A stretch of DNA of 64,000 nt, from NCBI RefSeq assembly GCF_001644645.1, contig NZ_CP011390.1:3964001-4028000 (forward strand), read 5' to 3'. This document shows, piece after piece, positions 8,885-17,899 of the stretch; position 1 is the stretch's first letter; each line of letters opens with the position of its first letter. The notes below the pieces were generated by a model that was not told the DNA's origin, searched no databases, and saw only the letters and a program-made list of their open reading frames with translations. The stretch is from Flavisolibacter tropicus. Lineage in GTDB: Bacteria; Bacteroidota; Bacteroidia; Chitinophagales; Chitinophagaceae. A program made the translations under genes and the position numbers.

Positions 8885-10711
8885 ATGAGTCAGAGTTTAA
8901 ATCCGAATGTTCATGCTGATGTTCATGTAGCGCATGATGCATACCATGTGGAACATAATGGTGATGGTCACGGCCATCATAAAGAAACTTTTATTACCAA
9001 GTACATCTTTAGTCAGGATCACAAAATGATTTCCAAGCAATTCCTGATTACAGGTATGCTGTGGGCAATCATTGGAGCGTTGATGTCGGTTTTATTCCGT
9101 TTACAATTGGCGTATCCTGATGAATCCTTTCCAATTTTAGAAACATTATTTGGTCGTTGGGCAAAAGGTGGACAGATTCAGCCAGAGTTCTATTATGGCT
9201 TGATCACTATGCACGGAACCATCCTGGTATTCTTTGTATTGACAGGTGGATTGAGCGGTACGTTTGCCAACTTCTTAATTCCTCTTCAAATAGGAGCGCG
9301 TGATATGGCATCGCCATTCATGAACATGTTGTCATACTGGTTTTTCTTCTTAGCTAGTGTGATCCTGGCTTCTTCATTATTTGTTAGCACGGGTCCTGCA
9401 TCAGGTGGTTGGACATCTTATCCACCATTAAGTGCTTTGGGACAAGCTAACGATGGTTCCAAAATAGGTCAGGATTTGTGGATCGTGGCCATGGCAATGT
9501 TCGTAGTATCTTCTTTATTAGGTGGTTTGAACTATGTGTCTACCATTTTGAATATGAGAACAAAGGGTATGAGCATGACTCGTATGCCTTTGACTATCTG
9601 GGCGTTGTTCTTTACAGCTATCTTAGGTATACTTTCTTTCCCAGTATTATTATCTGGTTTTATCTTATTGTTATTTGACCGTAACCTGGGTACCAGCTTC
9701 TACCTGAGTGATATCGTAGTAGCCGGTCAGGTATTACCTAACGAAGGTGGTAGCCCAATCCTTTATCAGCACTTGTTCTGGTTCTTGGGTCACCCTGAGG
9801 TATATATCATCATCTTACCAGCGATGGGTCTTGTATCTGAGGTAATGAGTGTGAATGCTCGTAAACCGATCTTTGGTTACATGGCGATGGTGGGATCATT
9901 GTTTGCAATCACTATTTTGGCCTTCTTGGTTTGGGCACACCACATGTTCGTGTCTGGTATGAACCCATTCTTAGGTGCCTTCTTCGTATTGTTAACCTTA
10001 TTGATTGCCATTCCTTCTGCGATCAAGGTATTTAACTGGTTAACGACACTTTGGAGAGGTAATATCCGCTTTACACCGGCCATGCTATTCGCTATTGGTT
10101 TTGTAAGCTTGTTTATCTCTGGTGGTTTAACCGGTATCTGGTTAGGTAACTCTACAATTGATATTCACGTAACAGATACATACTTTGTAATTGCGCACTT
10201 CCATATTGTAATGGGGGTATCTGCCTTCTTTGGTATGTTCTGTGGTATTTACCATTGGTTCCCTAAAATGTATGGACGCTTTATGAACAATACGTTGGGC
10301 TACATCCACTTTTGGGGTACATTGGCTGGTGCTTACCTGATTTTCTGGCCTATGCACTACCAGGGTCTGGCTAACGTACCGCGTCGTTATTATGACTTCA
10401 AAATATGGAGTTCATTCAATCAATTCAATGACCTGAATAAGTTTATCACTATCGTAACGATAATCGTATTCTTATTGCAATTGATGTTCGTTTTCAACTT
10501 CTTCTATTCCATTTTCAAAGGAAGAAAAGTTAGAACACAAAATCCATGGGATTCAACAACGTTAGAATGGACTACGCCAATCAATCCTGGACATGGTAAC
10601 TGGCCTGGTGAGATTCCTGAAGTTCATCGCTGGTCTTATGATTACAGCAAGGATGGAAGAGAATTCATTCCTCAGACGGAGCCTGTGAATCCGAACGAAT
10701 CGAGACATTAA
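8885..10711 (+). CDS. coxA: Cytochrome c oxidase subunit I
   Basis: A protein of 608 residues with the twelve-helix heme-copper oxidase core. FLGHPEVY (the CuB His and the cross-linked Tyr), WAHHMFVSG (the two further CuB His) and YFVIAHFHIVMG (heme a and a3 ligands) are all present, and the GHPEVY signature places it in the A family of proton-pumping oxidases. The first 30 residues are His-rich and look like a non-conserved extension. It is the catalytic O2-reducing subunit, in one operon with subunits II, III and IV. Confidence 0.97.
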   Translation: MSQSLNPNVHADVHVAHDAYHVEHNGDGHGHHKETFITKYIFSQDHKMISKQFLITGMLWAIIGALMSVLFRLQLAYPDESFPILETLFGRWAKGGQIQPEFYYGLITMHGTILVFFVLTGGLSGTFANFLIPLQIGARDMASPFMNMLSYWFFFLASVILASSLFVSTGPASGGWTSYPPLSALGQANDGSKIGQDLWIVAMAMFVVSSLLGGLNYVSTILNMRTKGMSMTRMPLTIWALFFTAILGILSFPVLLSGFILLLFDRNLGTSFYLSDIVVAGQVLPNEGGSPILYQHLFWFLGHPEVYIIILPAMGLVSEVMSVNARKPIFGYMAMVGSLFAITILAFLVWAHHMFVSGMNPFLGAFFVLLTLLIAIPSAIKVFNWLTTLWRGNIRFTPAMLFAIGFVSLFISGGLTGIWLGNSTIDIHVTDTYFVIAHFHIVMGVSAFFGMFCGIYHWFPKMYGRFMNNTLGYIHFWGTLAGAYLIFWPMHYQGLANVPRRYYDFKIWSSFNQFNDLNKFITIVTIIVFLLQLMFVFNFFYSIFKGRKVRTQNPWDSTTLEWTTPINPGHGNWPGEIPEVHRWSYDYSKDGREFIPQTEPVNPNESRH

Positions 10712-10756
10712 TTAGTTTTTTGAAATAAATGTTTGCAACCTGGCAAAATCAAATAC

Positions 10757-11662
10757 ATGAAAGATGGAGCACAGATGGCAAACAATGGCAAACAGAGCAA
10801 TAAGCTAAAAGACTATTTGCAGCTGATAAAACCATCATTAAGTATGATGGTGGTTTTTTCCAGTGTGATCTGTTTCTTGCTGGTTCCGGGAATTGAAAAA
10901 CATTATTCAAACCCGTGGCTACAAGCTATTTGGTTATTTATTGGTGGTATGCTGGTAACAGGCAGTGCCAATGCCATTAATCAGGTAGTGGAGCATAAAA
11001 CAGACGCAATGATGCGACGTACAGCCAGCCGGCCGGTAGCTTCTGGAAGAATGTCTGTTACGGAAGGTTGGGCTTTTGCAATAATTACTGGAGCAGTAGG
11101 TGTTTTTATACTAGCCTATTTCTTCAATATGTTAAGTGCAGGTCTCGCAGCTTTTAGTTTATTCTTGTACGCTTTTGTTTATACGCCTTTAAAGCAGGTA
11201 AATGCTATTGCAGTGTTAGTGGGAGCTTTTCCAGGTGCATTGCCTTGTTTAATAGGCTGGGCTGCTGGTGCAAATGCTTTAACTGAAGGTGGTTGGATAC
11301 TGTTTGGAATACAATTTCTGTGGCAGTTCCCGCATTTTTGGGCCATTGCCTGGGTAGCACATAATGATTATAGTAATGCTGGTTTCAAATTGTTGCCAAG
11401 CGATAAAGGACCAACAAAATGGACCGCATTACAAACGATTATTTATTCTTTATTGCTCATTCCTGTTTGCGTATTGCCTTATCTAATAGGTCTTACAGGG
11501 TTAACGAGTTTAGTGATTGTTACATTGACCAATTTATTTCTGTTGATTCAATGTATCAGGCTGTATAAAGAAAGTAATCCAAAAGCCGCACGTAGGGTAA
11601 TGTTTAGTAGTTATTTGCATTTACCCGTTGTTTTGCTGGCTTTCTTGAGTGATAAAATGTAA
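10757..11662 (+). CDS. ctaB: Protoheme IX farnesyltransferase (heme O synthase)
   Basis: A UbiA-family prenyltransferase of about 300 residues with seven to nine membrane helices. The Asp-rich NAINQVVEHKTDAMMRRT motif and the second YTPLKQVN motif are intact. It converts heme B to heme O, the precursor of heme A for the neighbouring oxidase. The start is uncertain: an in-frame TTG at 10733 and ATGs at 10757 and 10775 are possible. I chose the first ATG because the family usually begins about 20 residues before the LIKPSLSMM helix. Confidence 0.93.
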   Translation: MKDGAQMANNGKQSNKLKDYLQLIKPSLSMMVVFSSVICFLLVPGIEKHYSNPWLQAIWLFIGGMLVTGSANAINQVVEHKTDAMMRRTASRPVASGRMSVTEGWAFAIITGAVGVFILAYFFNMLSAGLAAFSLFLYAFVYTPLKQVNAIAVLVGAFPGALPCLIGWAAGANALTEGGWILFGIQFLWQFPHFWAIAWVAHNDYSNAGFKLLPSDKGPTKWTALQTIIYSLLLIPVCVLPYLIGLTGLTSLVIVTLTNLFLLIQCIRLYKESNPKAARRVMFSSYLHLPVVLLAFLSDKM

Positions 11663-11737
11663 AGTTGATTGAGGTGTAAAACGATTACACGGAACTTCAA
11701 TCGACCATTGAAATAAAATCTGTGTAATCGGTGAACT

Positions 11738-12304
11738 ATGGAGATGGTGAGAACACAACAAAGACAACGGATACACCCTCATAAGTTTAGCTTATGGGTG
11801 GCTATGGCAAGTATCATTATGATGTTTGCCGGCTTAACCAGTGCTTACATTGTTAAGAGTGGTCAGGCAGGTTGGGAAGAGGTAGTTACACCCAATTACT
11901 TTTGGTATTCAACTGCTGCTATTGTTGCAAGCAGTATTACCATGCAGCTGGCATTGCGTTCTTTTAAACAACGGGAAATGCAGCAATACCGATTATTCTT
12001 AGGAATAACCTTTGTTTTAGGTATTGTGTTTATTGCATTTCAATGGGCAGGCTTCAGCTGGATGTGGGCCCATGGAGTTAGCTTTAGAGGCGCAGGTGCT
12101 GGACAGTTCTTATACATTATTGCAGGTTTACACGCTTTGCACGTTATTGGTGGCGTTGTGGCTTTATTCTTTCAATTTGTTAAGTCATTTTTTGGAAGAA
12201 CAAAGAATTATAATTCCGTTCCAGTAGAGGTAGTAAGCACGTATTGGCATTTTGTAGATGTTCTTTGGATTTATTTGTTAGTGTTTTTTATCATTATTGG
12301 ATAA
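11738..12304 (+). CDS. Heme-copper oxidase subunit III, short paralog
   Basis: A subunit III family protein of 188 residues with five predicted membrane helices (short, CyoC-like). The motifs HALHVIGG and STYWHFVDVLWIYL near the C-terminus are characteristic. Subunit III stabilises the oxidase core and its lipid and O2 access. A second, longer subunit III gene follows 117 bp later; this tandem arrangement is common in Bacteroidota. The start ATG at 11738 gives MEMVRTQQRQRIHPHKFSLW, which fits the family. Confidence 0.9.
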   Translation: MEMVRTQQRQRIHPHKFSLWVAMASIIMMFAGLTSAYIVKSGQAGWEEVVTPNYFWYSTAAIVASSITMQLALRSFKQREMQQYRLFLGITFVLGIVFIAFQWAGFSWMWAHGVSFRGAGAGQFLYIIAGLHALHVIGGVVALFFQFVKSFFGRTKNYNSVPVEVVSTYWHFVDVLWIYLLVFFIIIG

Positions 12305-12420
12305 ATCTGTTGTAAGGTTGATGTATATCAGCTTACCTAAATGAATTGCTAAATAATAAATGAGATAAGGGGTTGTAAAGAATAACACAACTCAGAAATT
12401 AAAATCGAGAAACTTAAATT

Positions 12421-13293
12421 ATGGCACAAACCGCTGTAGCACAAGGGACCAAATGGTGGGCAGGAGGAAGAAGTCCTTTTAATGTGGAGTATGGAAAGTT
12501 GATGATGTGGTACTTCTTATTGAGTGATGCATTTACTTTTGGTGCATTCCTGATCTCTTACGGAACTATTCGCTTTTCACAAAACTTCTGGCCTGATCCA
12601 AACAAGGTATTTAATGCATTTCCAGGTGCTGGGCATATGAATTTGCCTTTGGCGTTTGTGAGCTTGATGACATTTATTTTGATCATGAGCTCTGTTACCA
12701 TGGTATTAGCTGTTCATGCTGGTCATCATAATAACAAAAAAGGCGTAGTTAAGTGGTTAACTTGGACTGTGATTGGTGGTTTTGCGTTCTTGGCTTGTCA
12801 GGCTTGGGAATGGCATCACTTAATTACCGGCGAGCATGCGGTACTGGTTAATGGACAACTGGATGTTATTGGTCAAACAATGCGTGTAAATCCTTGGGGT
12901 AGAGAAGTACACGGTGCAGAAATAGCTCATGCACTTCAAAATACACCTCATGACGCACTGGTTAAATTAGTGCACATGGAAAATCACCAGCATACCTTAG
13001 AACATTTGGGTGGTATGTCTGATGAGCAATTACGCGGAATGATCAATACAGCTGAAATGCACATCAGTGAAGCTGGTCCAGTTGCGTTTGGTGGTTTCTT
13101 CTATGGTATCACTGGTTTCCACGGTTTCCACGTATTTTCTGGTGTAATTATCAATGTCATTATGTTGATCATGGCGCAGAATGATGTGTTTGCCAAGCGT
13201 GGTCACTACCTGATGGTTGAGAAAGCTGGTTTATATTGGCACTTTGTAGACTTGGTTTGGGTATTTGTATTCTTGTGTTTTTATCTTATCTAA
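12421..13293 (+). CDS. Heme-copper oxidase subunit III, long paralog with loop insertion
   Basis: A second subunit III family protein, 290 residues. The membrane part matches its neighbour (GFHGFHVFSGV and LYWHFVDLVWVFVF), but about 80-90 extra hydrophilic, His- and Met-rich residues (about 140-225, starting near HHLITGEHAV) sit between two membrane helices. It is presumably a structural subunit of the same caa3-type oxidase. The start is ATG at 12421, and subunit IV follows after 21 bp. Confidence 0.9.
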   Translation: MAQTAVAQGTKWWAGGRSPFNVEYGKLMMWYFLLSDAFTFGAFLISYGTIRFSQNFWPDPNKVFNAFPGAGHMNLPLAFVSLMTFILIMSSVTMVLAVHAGHHNNKKGVVKWLTWTVIGGFAFLACQAWEWHHLITGEHAVLVNGQLDVIGQTMRVNPWGREVHGAEIAHALQNTPHDALVKLVHMENHQHTLEHLGGMSDEQLRGMINTAEMHISEAGPVAFGGFFYGITGFHGFHVFSGVIINVIMLIMAQNDVFAKRGHYLMVEKAGLYWHFVDLVWVFVFLCFYLI

Positions 13294-13314
13294 TCGTAAA
13301 AAGAAATTAATAAA

Positions 13315-13746
13315 ATGGATCAGCATTCGCATCATACAGCAGCAGAGATTACGTTTCATCACGAACCTGCTGCCGATACAAGACGCATCTGGAGAACATT
13401 CTGGTTATTATTAGGTATCACTGTCATCGAATTGGCAATGGGCTTGTCAATGTACTTGTTCACAATGCCAAGCTGGATGCACCTGTTTTTAAAGGGTGTA
13501 ATTGTAATCTTGTCTTTAGCAAAAGCATTTTACATTGTTGGAATTTTCATGCACTTGGGTGATGAGATTCGCAATATGATCATGACCATTGTAGTGCCGC
13601 TTTTACTTTTTGTATGGTTTATCGGTGCCTTCCTTTGGGATGGTAATGCCTTCCGTTCTCGCCGTAATACCTACGATCAGTATTACAAAGAAAGAACAAT
13701 GGAAAAACCAGCCCCGGGTGAAAAGCAACATCATCCCCTGGATTAA
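13315..13746 (+). CDS. Cytochrome c oxidase subunit IV (prokaryotic type)
   Basis: A small membrane protein of 143 residues with three predicted helices (about residues 25-45, 55-78 and 85-105), matching the bacterial cytochrome c oxidase subunit IV family: FWLLLGITVIELAMG, then KAFYIVGIFMHLGDE. Its N-terminus is His-rich. It is the last gene before a strong Rho-independent terminator, so it probably closes the long act-cox transcript. Confidence 0.9.
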   Translation: MDQHSHHTAAEITFHHEPAADTRRIWRTFWLLLGITVIELAMGLSMYLFTMPSWMHLFLKGVIVILSLAKAFYIVGIFMHLGDEIRNMIMTIVVPLLLFVWFIGAFLWDGNAFRSRRNTYDQYYKERTMEKPAPGEKQHHPLD

Positions 13747-13770
13747 TAATTACTTAAAATGAATAATAGA

Positions 13771-13809
13771 AACCATCGCCTGCTTAATTTTGCGGGCGAT
13801 GGTTTTTTT
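13771..13809 (+). terminator. Rho-independent terminator after the act-cox operon
   Basis: A ten-bp perfect stem AACCATCGCC / GGCGATGGTT (13771-13780 and 13795-13804) with a 14-nt loop runs straight into a T tract (13803-13809). It is placed 25 bp after the subunit IV stop and just before the SCO gene, and would end the respiratory operon or allow only partial read-through into SCO1. Confidence 0.9.
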
Positions 13810-13820
13810 AATTTTTAGAT

Positions 13821-14639
13821 GTGAATAAAACTGCGTTTTCTGCTTTATTACTGGCCCTTTTCGTTCCCTTACTTTCCTACTTTGTGATGAAGGGGTTTAC
13901 CACGAAGGCCGTGTCTATGCCTCGACATTATATCTACGATTCTATTATTACAAGAACGGATAATGGTAAGCTGGTAGAAGATACCGTTTGGCATAAAGTA
14001 CCCGATTTTAACCTGACAAACCAGCTTGGTCAACAAGTAAGCTGGAAGGACATGGAAGGAAAGGTTATTGTAGCTTCTTTCTTTTTTACACATTGTCCTA
14101 CCATCTGCCCAGGTATGACGGTGAACATGAAGAAACTGCAGGATGGCGTTTCTAATGGTGAGCGTGTGGGCACAAAAGATGCAAAGTTTATACAGTTCCT
14201 CTCTTTTAGTGTAGACCCGGAAAGAGACAGTGTACAAAACCTAAAGAATTGGGCGGATCGTTTTCAGATAAATCCTTCTAATTGGTGGTTACTTACGGGT
14301 AGCAAAAAAGAGATCTATAATTTGGCTAATGAAGAAATGAAAGTATTAGCTGTTGATGGAAAAGGTATTGATACCAGCTTCATTCACACAGATCGCTTTG
14401 TTCTTCTTGATAAATACCACAATATAAGAGGCTATTATCATGGGTTGGACTCCAACTCTATGGCACAGCTTTCAAGAGATATGGTGTTACTTTCTTTAGA
14501 GAAAGATCCCAATCGAAAGAAGTTTTATGAAGGCAAGTTGGAACTGCTGGCCGTCGTATTTCTTGTAACTATACTAGGTATAGGTGTATTAGTATTTGTA
14601 TTGAAAAGAGAAAAAAGAGAGCATGCAACTAGCGCTTAG
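13821..14639 (+). CDS. SCO1/SenC/PrrC copper chaperone
   Basis: A thioredoxin-like SCO family protein of 272 residues. It has an N-terminal membrane anchor, the copper site CPTIC (C92, C96) and the downstream His (H189, in SFIHTDRF), plus a C-terminal membrane helix (about residues 243-262). It delivers copper to the CuA site of subunit II. The start is GTG at 13821; no ATG fits, because the overlapping ATG at 13819 runs at once into a stop. The last 17 bp overlap the next gene, so the two are translationally coupled. Confidence 0.93.
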   Translation: MNKTAFSALLLALFVPLLSYFVMKGFTTKAVSMPRHYIYDSIITRTDNGKLVEDTVWHKVPDFNLTNQLGQQVSWKDMEGKVIVASFFFTHCPTICPGMTVNMKKLQDGVSNGERVGTKDAKFIQFLSFSVDPERDSVQNLKNWADRFQINPSNWWLLTGSKKEIYNLANEEMKVLAVDGKGIDTSFIHTDRFVLLDKYHNIRGYYHGLDSNSMAQLSRDMVLLSLEKDPNRKKFYEGKLELLAVVFLVTILGIGVLVFVLKREKREHATSA

Positions 14640-15201
14640 TAAAAATGATAAGAAGGCGCGTATTCTTATCCTGGCTTTTTCTGTAATTGTATTTATAGCC
14701 GTAACAGCTTTAGAGCGTATTACACTTGACGTAGATCTGGGCTTTGACCCGCATGTACTTTCGGCTATAAACGCAGCTATTAATTCTATTGTTGCTGTTT
14801 TATTGATAGCAGGTATTATAACGGCCAAGCAAAAAAATATCAACGTACACCGCAAGATAATGCTGACAGCAATGGCGCTTTCCGTCATATTCCTGGTAAG
14901 CTATATTCTGCATCATTTGTTTGCAGGCTCTACACTATATGGCGATCTGGATCGAAACGGTGTGGTAAGTGCCGCTGAAAAAGCACAAGCCGGAACCATG
15001 CGTTATGTATATATGTTTCTACTAGGCACGCATATTTTATTAGCGGGTGTATCATTGCCTTATATTCTATTTACAGCTTACAGGGCATTGATCTCTGAAT
15101 ATCCTCAACACCGCAAACTTGCCAAGATCACTTGGCCAATGTGGTTTTATGTAGCGCTTACAGGTCCCATCGTTTATTGGATGATCAGCGCTTATTATTA
15201 A
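14623..15201 (+). CDS. DUF420 membrane protein, probably linked to oxidase assembly
   Basis: A protein of 192 residues with five membrane helices, of the DUF420 family, whose genes usually sit next to SCO1 and oxidase genes. His residues in VHRKIM and ILHHLF are typical of the family and could bind heme or metal. A soluble loop at residues 108-119 (DLDRNGVVSAAE) fits the 12-residue EF-hand calcium loop pattern. It overlaps the SCO gene by 17 bp. The molecular role of the family is not established. Confidence 0.88.
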   Translation: MQLALSKNDKKARILILAFSVIVFIAVTALERITLDVDLGFDPHVLSAINAAINSIVAVLLIAGIITAKQKNINVHRKIMLTAMALSVIFLVSYILHHLFAGSTLYGDLDRNGVVSAAEKAQAGTMRYVYMFLLGTHILLAGVSLPYILFTAYRALISEYPQHRKLAKITWPMWFYVALTGPIVYWMISAYY

Positions 15202-15311
15202 AGCGCAGTACTGATAGTTATTTCTTTAGTTGAAAGTATTAGCTACCTATAAAATGTATCTCTTAATGATGGAATAGCTAAAGAAGTAACAGAATGATCA
15301 AAACATAGCCT

Positions 15312-16457
15312 ATGCTATACATTGCCATCTTTTTGACCGGCTTCTGGGTACTGGTAACGGTATACTTACTAATTAACACCCGCAGAATAAAGTACTTGAA
15401 ATCGATACAGGTTTCAGTTCCTGCACCACAACCTTCTTTAGCAATTATTATAGCTGTTCGTAATGAAGAGAATGACTTGCCAGAAGCCCTGGAGAGTATG
15501 TGTCATTTGAATTACAGCAACTATCGCCTGGTTGTTATAAACGACCGGTCAACAGATAGCACTCCTGAGATACTCGCTCAATTTGAAAAGAAATATTCTC
15601 ATTTAACGGTCATTCACATCAAGGAATTACCTGAAGGATGGTTGGGTAAAAATCATGCTTTATATAGTGGATACAAGGCCACAACGGAAGAATGGATGTT
15701 GTTTACAGATGCCGACATTCGGTATGCTCCCGATACATTGAACAAGGCCATTCAATATTGTATAGATCAACAAGTAGATCATTTAACAGTAATGCCAGAT
15801 GTAAAGTCGCGCTCCGCTTTCTTCAATAGCATCATGGATACGTTTAAGATCATGTTGGTGGTAAAGCTTAAACCATGGGAAGCTTCTAATCCAAAGACTA
15901 AATCTTATATAGGAATCGGAGCTTTTAACTTAGTAAAGCGCAGTGCATATGAAGTGGCGGGTACGCATAAACGCATTGCCTTGCGGCCCGATGATGATTT
16001 AAAGTTGGGTGAATGCATTAAATCCAGCGGCTTAAAGCAAGATGTAACTTTTGGTGATAACCAATTATCGCTGGAATGGTATACGAGTGTAAAAGAGTTC
16101 ATCAATGGCCTAATGAAGAATACCTTCTCTTCGGTCGATTACAACTTCGCCAAAGTAATTGTTCTTTGTTTGCTTACGCTATTCGTTTTTGTGGCGCCAA
16201 TTCCCTTGTTGTTAATAGGAGGGGGACCAACCGAGCGTTATTTAGCTATAATACTGGTGCTATTTCAAATCATCTTATTTACGTTCACGCGCGGTCTGCG
16301 TGGAATCTGGTGGTATGCTTTGATGATGCCGGTGGCAGGTAGTATTATGGTTTATATCATGTGGGTATCAGCTGTACGTACGCTGCGTCAGGGGGGAATA
16401 TATTGGCGGGATAGCTTCTATTCGCTAGCAGAATTAAAGAAGCATAAACGCTATTAA
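15312..16457 (+). CDS. Family 2 glycosyltransferase, membrane-anchored
   Basis: A protein of 381 residues: one N-terminal membrane helix, a GT-A catalytic domain (IIIAVRNEENDLPEALES, then INDRSTDST, then the DxD-like TDADIRY at about residue 140), and three or four membrane helices at the C-terminus (from about 280). The segment LPEGWLGKNHALY is typical of the HpnB-like and carotenoid or hopanoid-associated subgroup. It probably transfers a sugar to a lipid acceptor on the cytoplasmic face of the membrane. The acceptor cannot be told from sequence. Confidence 0.88.
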   Translation: MLYIAIFLTGFWVLVTVYLLINTRRIKYLKSIQVSVPAPQPSLAIIIAVRNEENDLPEALESMCHLNYSNYRLVVINDRSTDSTPEILAQFEKKYSHLTVIHIKELPEGWLGKNHALYSGYKATTEEWMLFTDADIRYAPDTLNKAIQYCIDQQVDHLTVMPDVKSRSAFFNSIMDTFKIMLVVKLKPWEASNPKTKSYIGIGAFNLVKRSAYEVAGTHKRIALRPDDDLKLGECIKSSGLKQDVTFGDNQLSLEWYTSVKEFINGLMKNTFSSVDYNFAKVIVLCLLTLFVFVAPIPLLLIGGGPTERYLAIILVLFQIILFTFTRGLRGIWWYALMMPVAGSIMVYIMWVSAVRTLRQGGIYWRDSFYSLAELKKHKRY

Positions 16458-16621
16458 GCACCTCAAATAAAGGCAACCAATTAAAACAGGATAAAATAAC
16501 AATTTAAAATATCTAGTACTCTTTTGTTGACAGAGGACAGTTACTGGATGATTGGCGGGATACTGTAATCTGTCAACTATCCACCTAATTCGCCCTACTT
16601 TATTAAAAAGACTAAATGAAC

Positions 16622-17008
16622 TCACAGCCCTAACTCTTGCAGAGGATCCCAAAAGCGTTTACTAAAGTCTTGCACTTGATCTTCTTTAATAGTAATACCT
16701 TCTTTTTCTAGTAACTCTTGCATTTGTTCCGGATAGGCAAAATGCATTTTACCGGTCAATAATCCATTTCGGTTAACAACCCGGTGTGCCGGTACATTTT
16801 TTAAAACGTGAGCATTGTTCATGGCCCAACCCACCATGCGAGAAGAGGATTTTGCACCAAGAGCAGCGGCTATCGCTCCGTAAGAAGTAACACGGCCTTT
16901 GGGTATCTGTCGCACGATATCATAAACAGCCTCAAAGAACGATTCATCTCTTTTACCGGAAGGGGTAACACTTTTAAGCGGAGTGGTTTTATGGGTTGTC
17001 TTTTTCAT
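16622..17008 (-). CDS. Alkyltransferase-like protein (MGMT family, no catalytic Cys)
   Basis: A protein of 128 residues from ATG at 17008. It has the DNA-binding domain of O6-alkylguanine-DNA alkyltransferases (IPKGRVTSYGAIAAALG, then SRMVGWAMNNA), but the active-site PCHRV is PAHRV here (Ala74 in place of Cys). It therefore cannot accept an alkyl group and belongs with the ATL proteins, which bind alkylated guanine and flag it for nucleotide excision repair. Its start overlaps the DUF5522 gene by 20 bp, giving a trmB-DUF5522-ATL operon. Confidence 0.9.
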   Translation of the reverse strand: MKKTTHKTTPLKSVTPSGKRDESFFEAVYDIVRQIPKGRVTSYGAIAAALGAKSSSRMVGWAMNNAHVLKNVPAHRVVNRNGLLTGKMHFAYPEQMQELLEKEGITIKEDQVQDFSKRFWDPLQELGL

Positions 17009-17189
17009 GATGACGTTTGGCCAATAGTTCTGAACGCCTGGGTTCTGGTACAGCTTCATAGTTGTACGGGCAATGCTTACAACCCATGCCACAACAGTAC
17101 CCTCTGTTCAAGTGATGTTTTTCAGTCAGCACTACAAACCCGTCTTCATTACGGTAGTAATCTTCACCTTCTATCAGGAGCGGACTCAT
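16989..17189 (-). CDS. DUF5522 small cysteine-rich protein
   Basis: A protein of 66 residues with the cluster CCGMGCKHCPY near its middle and a preceding EDYYRNEDGFVVLTEKHHL segment, matching the small DUF5522 family of Bacteroidota. The Cys arrangement suggests a metal site. It overlaps the end of trmB by 26 bp and the start of the ATL gene by 20 bp, so all three are likely co-translated. Its function is unknown. Confidence 0.88.
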   Translation of the reverse strand: MSPLLIEGEDYYRNEDGFVVLTEKHHLNRGYCCGMGCKHCPYNYEAVPEPRRSELLAKRHHEKDNP

Positions 17190-17880
17190 TTTTTACTTCT
17201 TCTTGTAATTCAGCATCTAATTCTTTGCCAGGCAGTTGCTCTGGTAAAGAAAAACGTAGATAATGTACCCGGCTACTGCCCGCTATATCCAACGATTCGT
17301 AATGGGTTTTGATCTTTAAGTCTTCCTTTACTTCTGCCTGTAGATAAATGTTGTCAGAATCTTCAAGCAGGATACAGCCATATTTGCTAATAACCTTTTT
17401 AGTGAAGGCATACAGGTCTGGACTATCTGTTTTTAAATTGATCTTCCCACCTTGTTTCAAAAACTGCTGATACATCCGCAGGAACTTAGGATGTGTCAAT
17501 CGCTTTTTGGTCTTAGATAGGCGCAGTTGCGGATCTGGAAAGGTGATCCAGATCTCTTCCACTTCACCTTTAGAAAAGTATTCAGCAATACGATCAATTT
17601 GTGTGCGTAGAAAAGAAACGTTGGTAAGATTTTGCAGGCGTGCCTTCTTAGCACCAACCCATATGCGATTGCCTTTTAGATCAACACCGATGAAATTCCT
17701 TTCTGGATAAAGCTGACCAAGACCAACAGCATATTCTCCTTTACCACAAGCCAGTTCTAGCGTAATAGGATTGGAGTTATTAAAATGTGCATGCCAGTTG
17801 CCAGCCATATTTTCTGGATACTGCAGCACGTTGGAAAATGTCTCTAACTCGGCAAAGCGAACTAATTTTTTTTGTCCCAT
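17164..17880 (-). CDS. trmB: tRNA (guanosine(46)-N7)-methyltransferase
   Basis: A Rossmann-fold SAM methyltransferase of 238 residues: the SAM motif LELACGKGEYAVGLG, the acidic GVDLKGNRIW strand, and the signature ITFPDPQLRLSKTKKRLTHP that holds the catalytic Asp and tRNA-contacting residues. It makes m7G46 in the variable loop of tRNAs. The C-terminal tail of about 25 residues is acidic and overlaps the next gene. Confidence 0.94.
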   Translation of the reverse strand: MGQKKLVRFAELETFSNVLQYPENMAGNWHAHFNNSNPITLELACGKGEYAVGLGQLYPERNFIGVDLKGNRIWVGAKKARLQNLTNVSFLRTQIDRIAEYFSKGEVEEIWITFPDPQLRLSKTKKRLTHPKFLRMYQQFLKQGGKINLKTDSPDLYAFTKKVISKYGCILLEDSDNIYLQAEVKEDLKIKTHYESLDIAGSSRVHYLRFSLPEQLPGKELDAELQEEVKNESAPDRR

Positions 17881-17899
17881 GATACACTAGCGGTTACAC

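Noticed and set aside
11663..11737. Inverted CGATTACAC/GTGTAATCG as an operator before the first subunit III gene
   Set aside because: ATTACAC with GTGTAAT is part of a common Bacteroidota intergenic repeat and the position inside an operon does not fit an operator.
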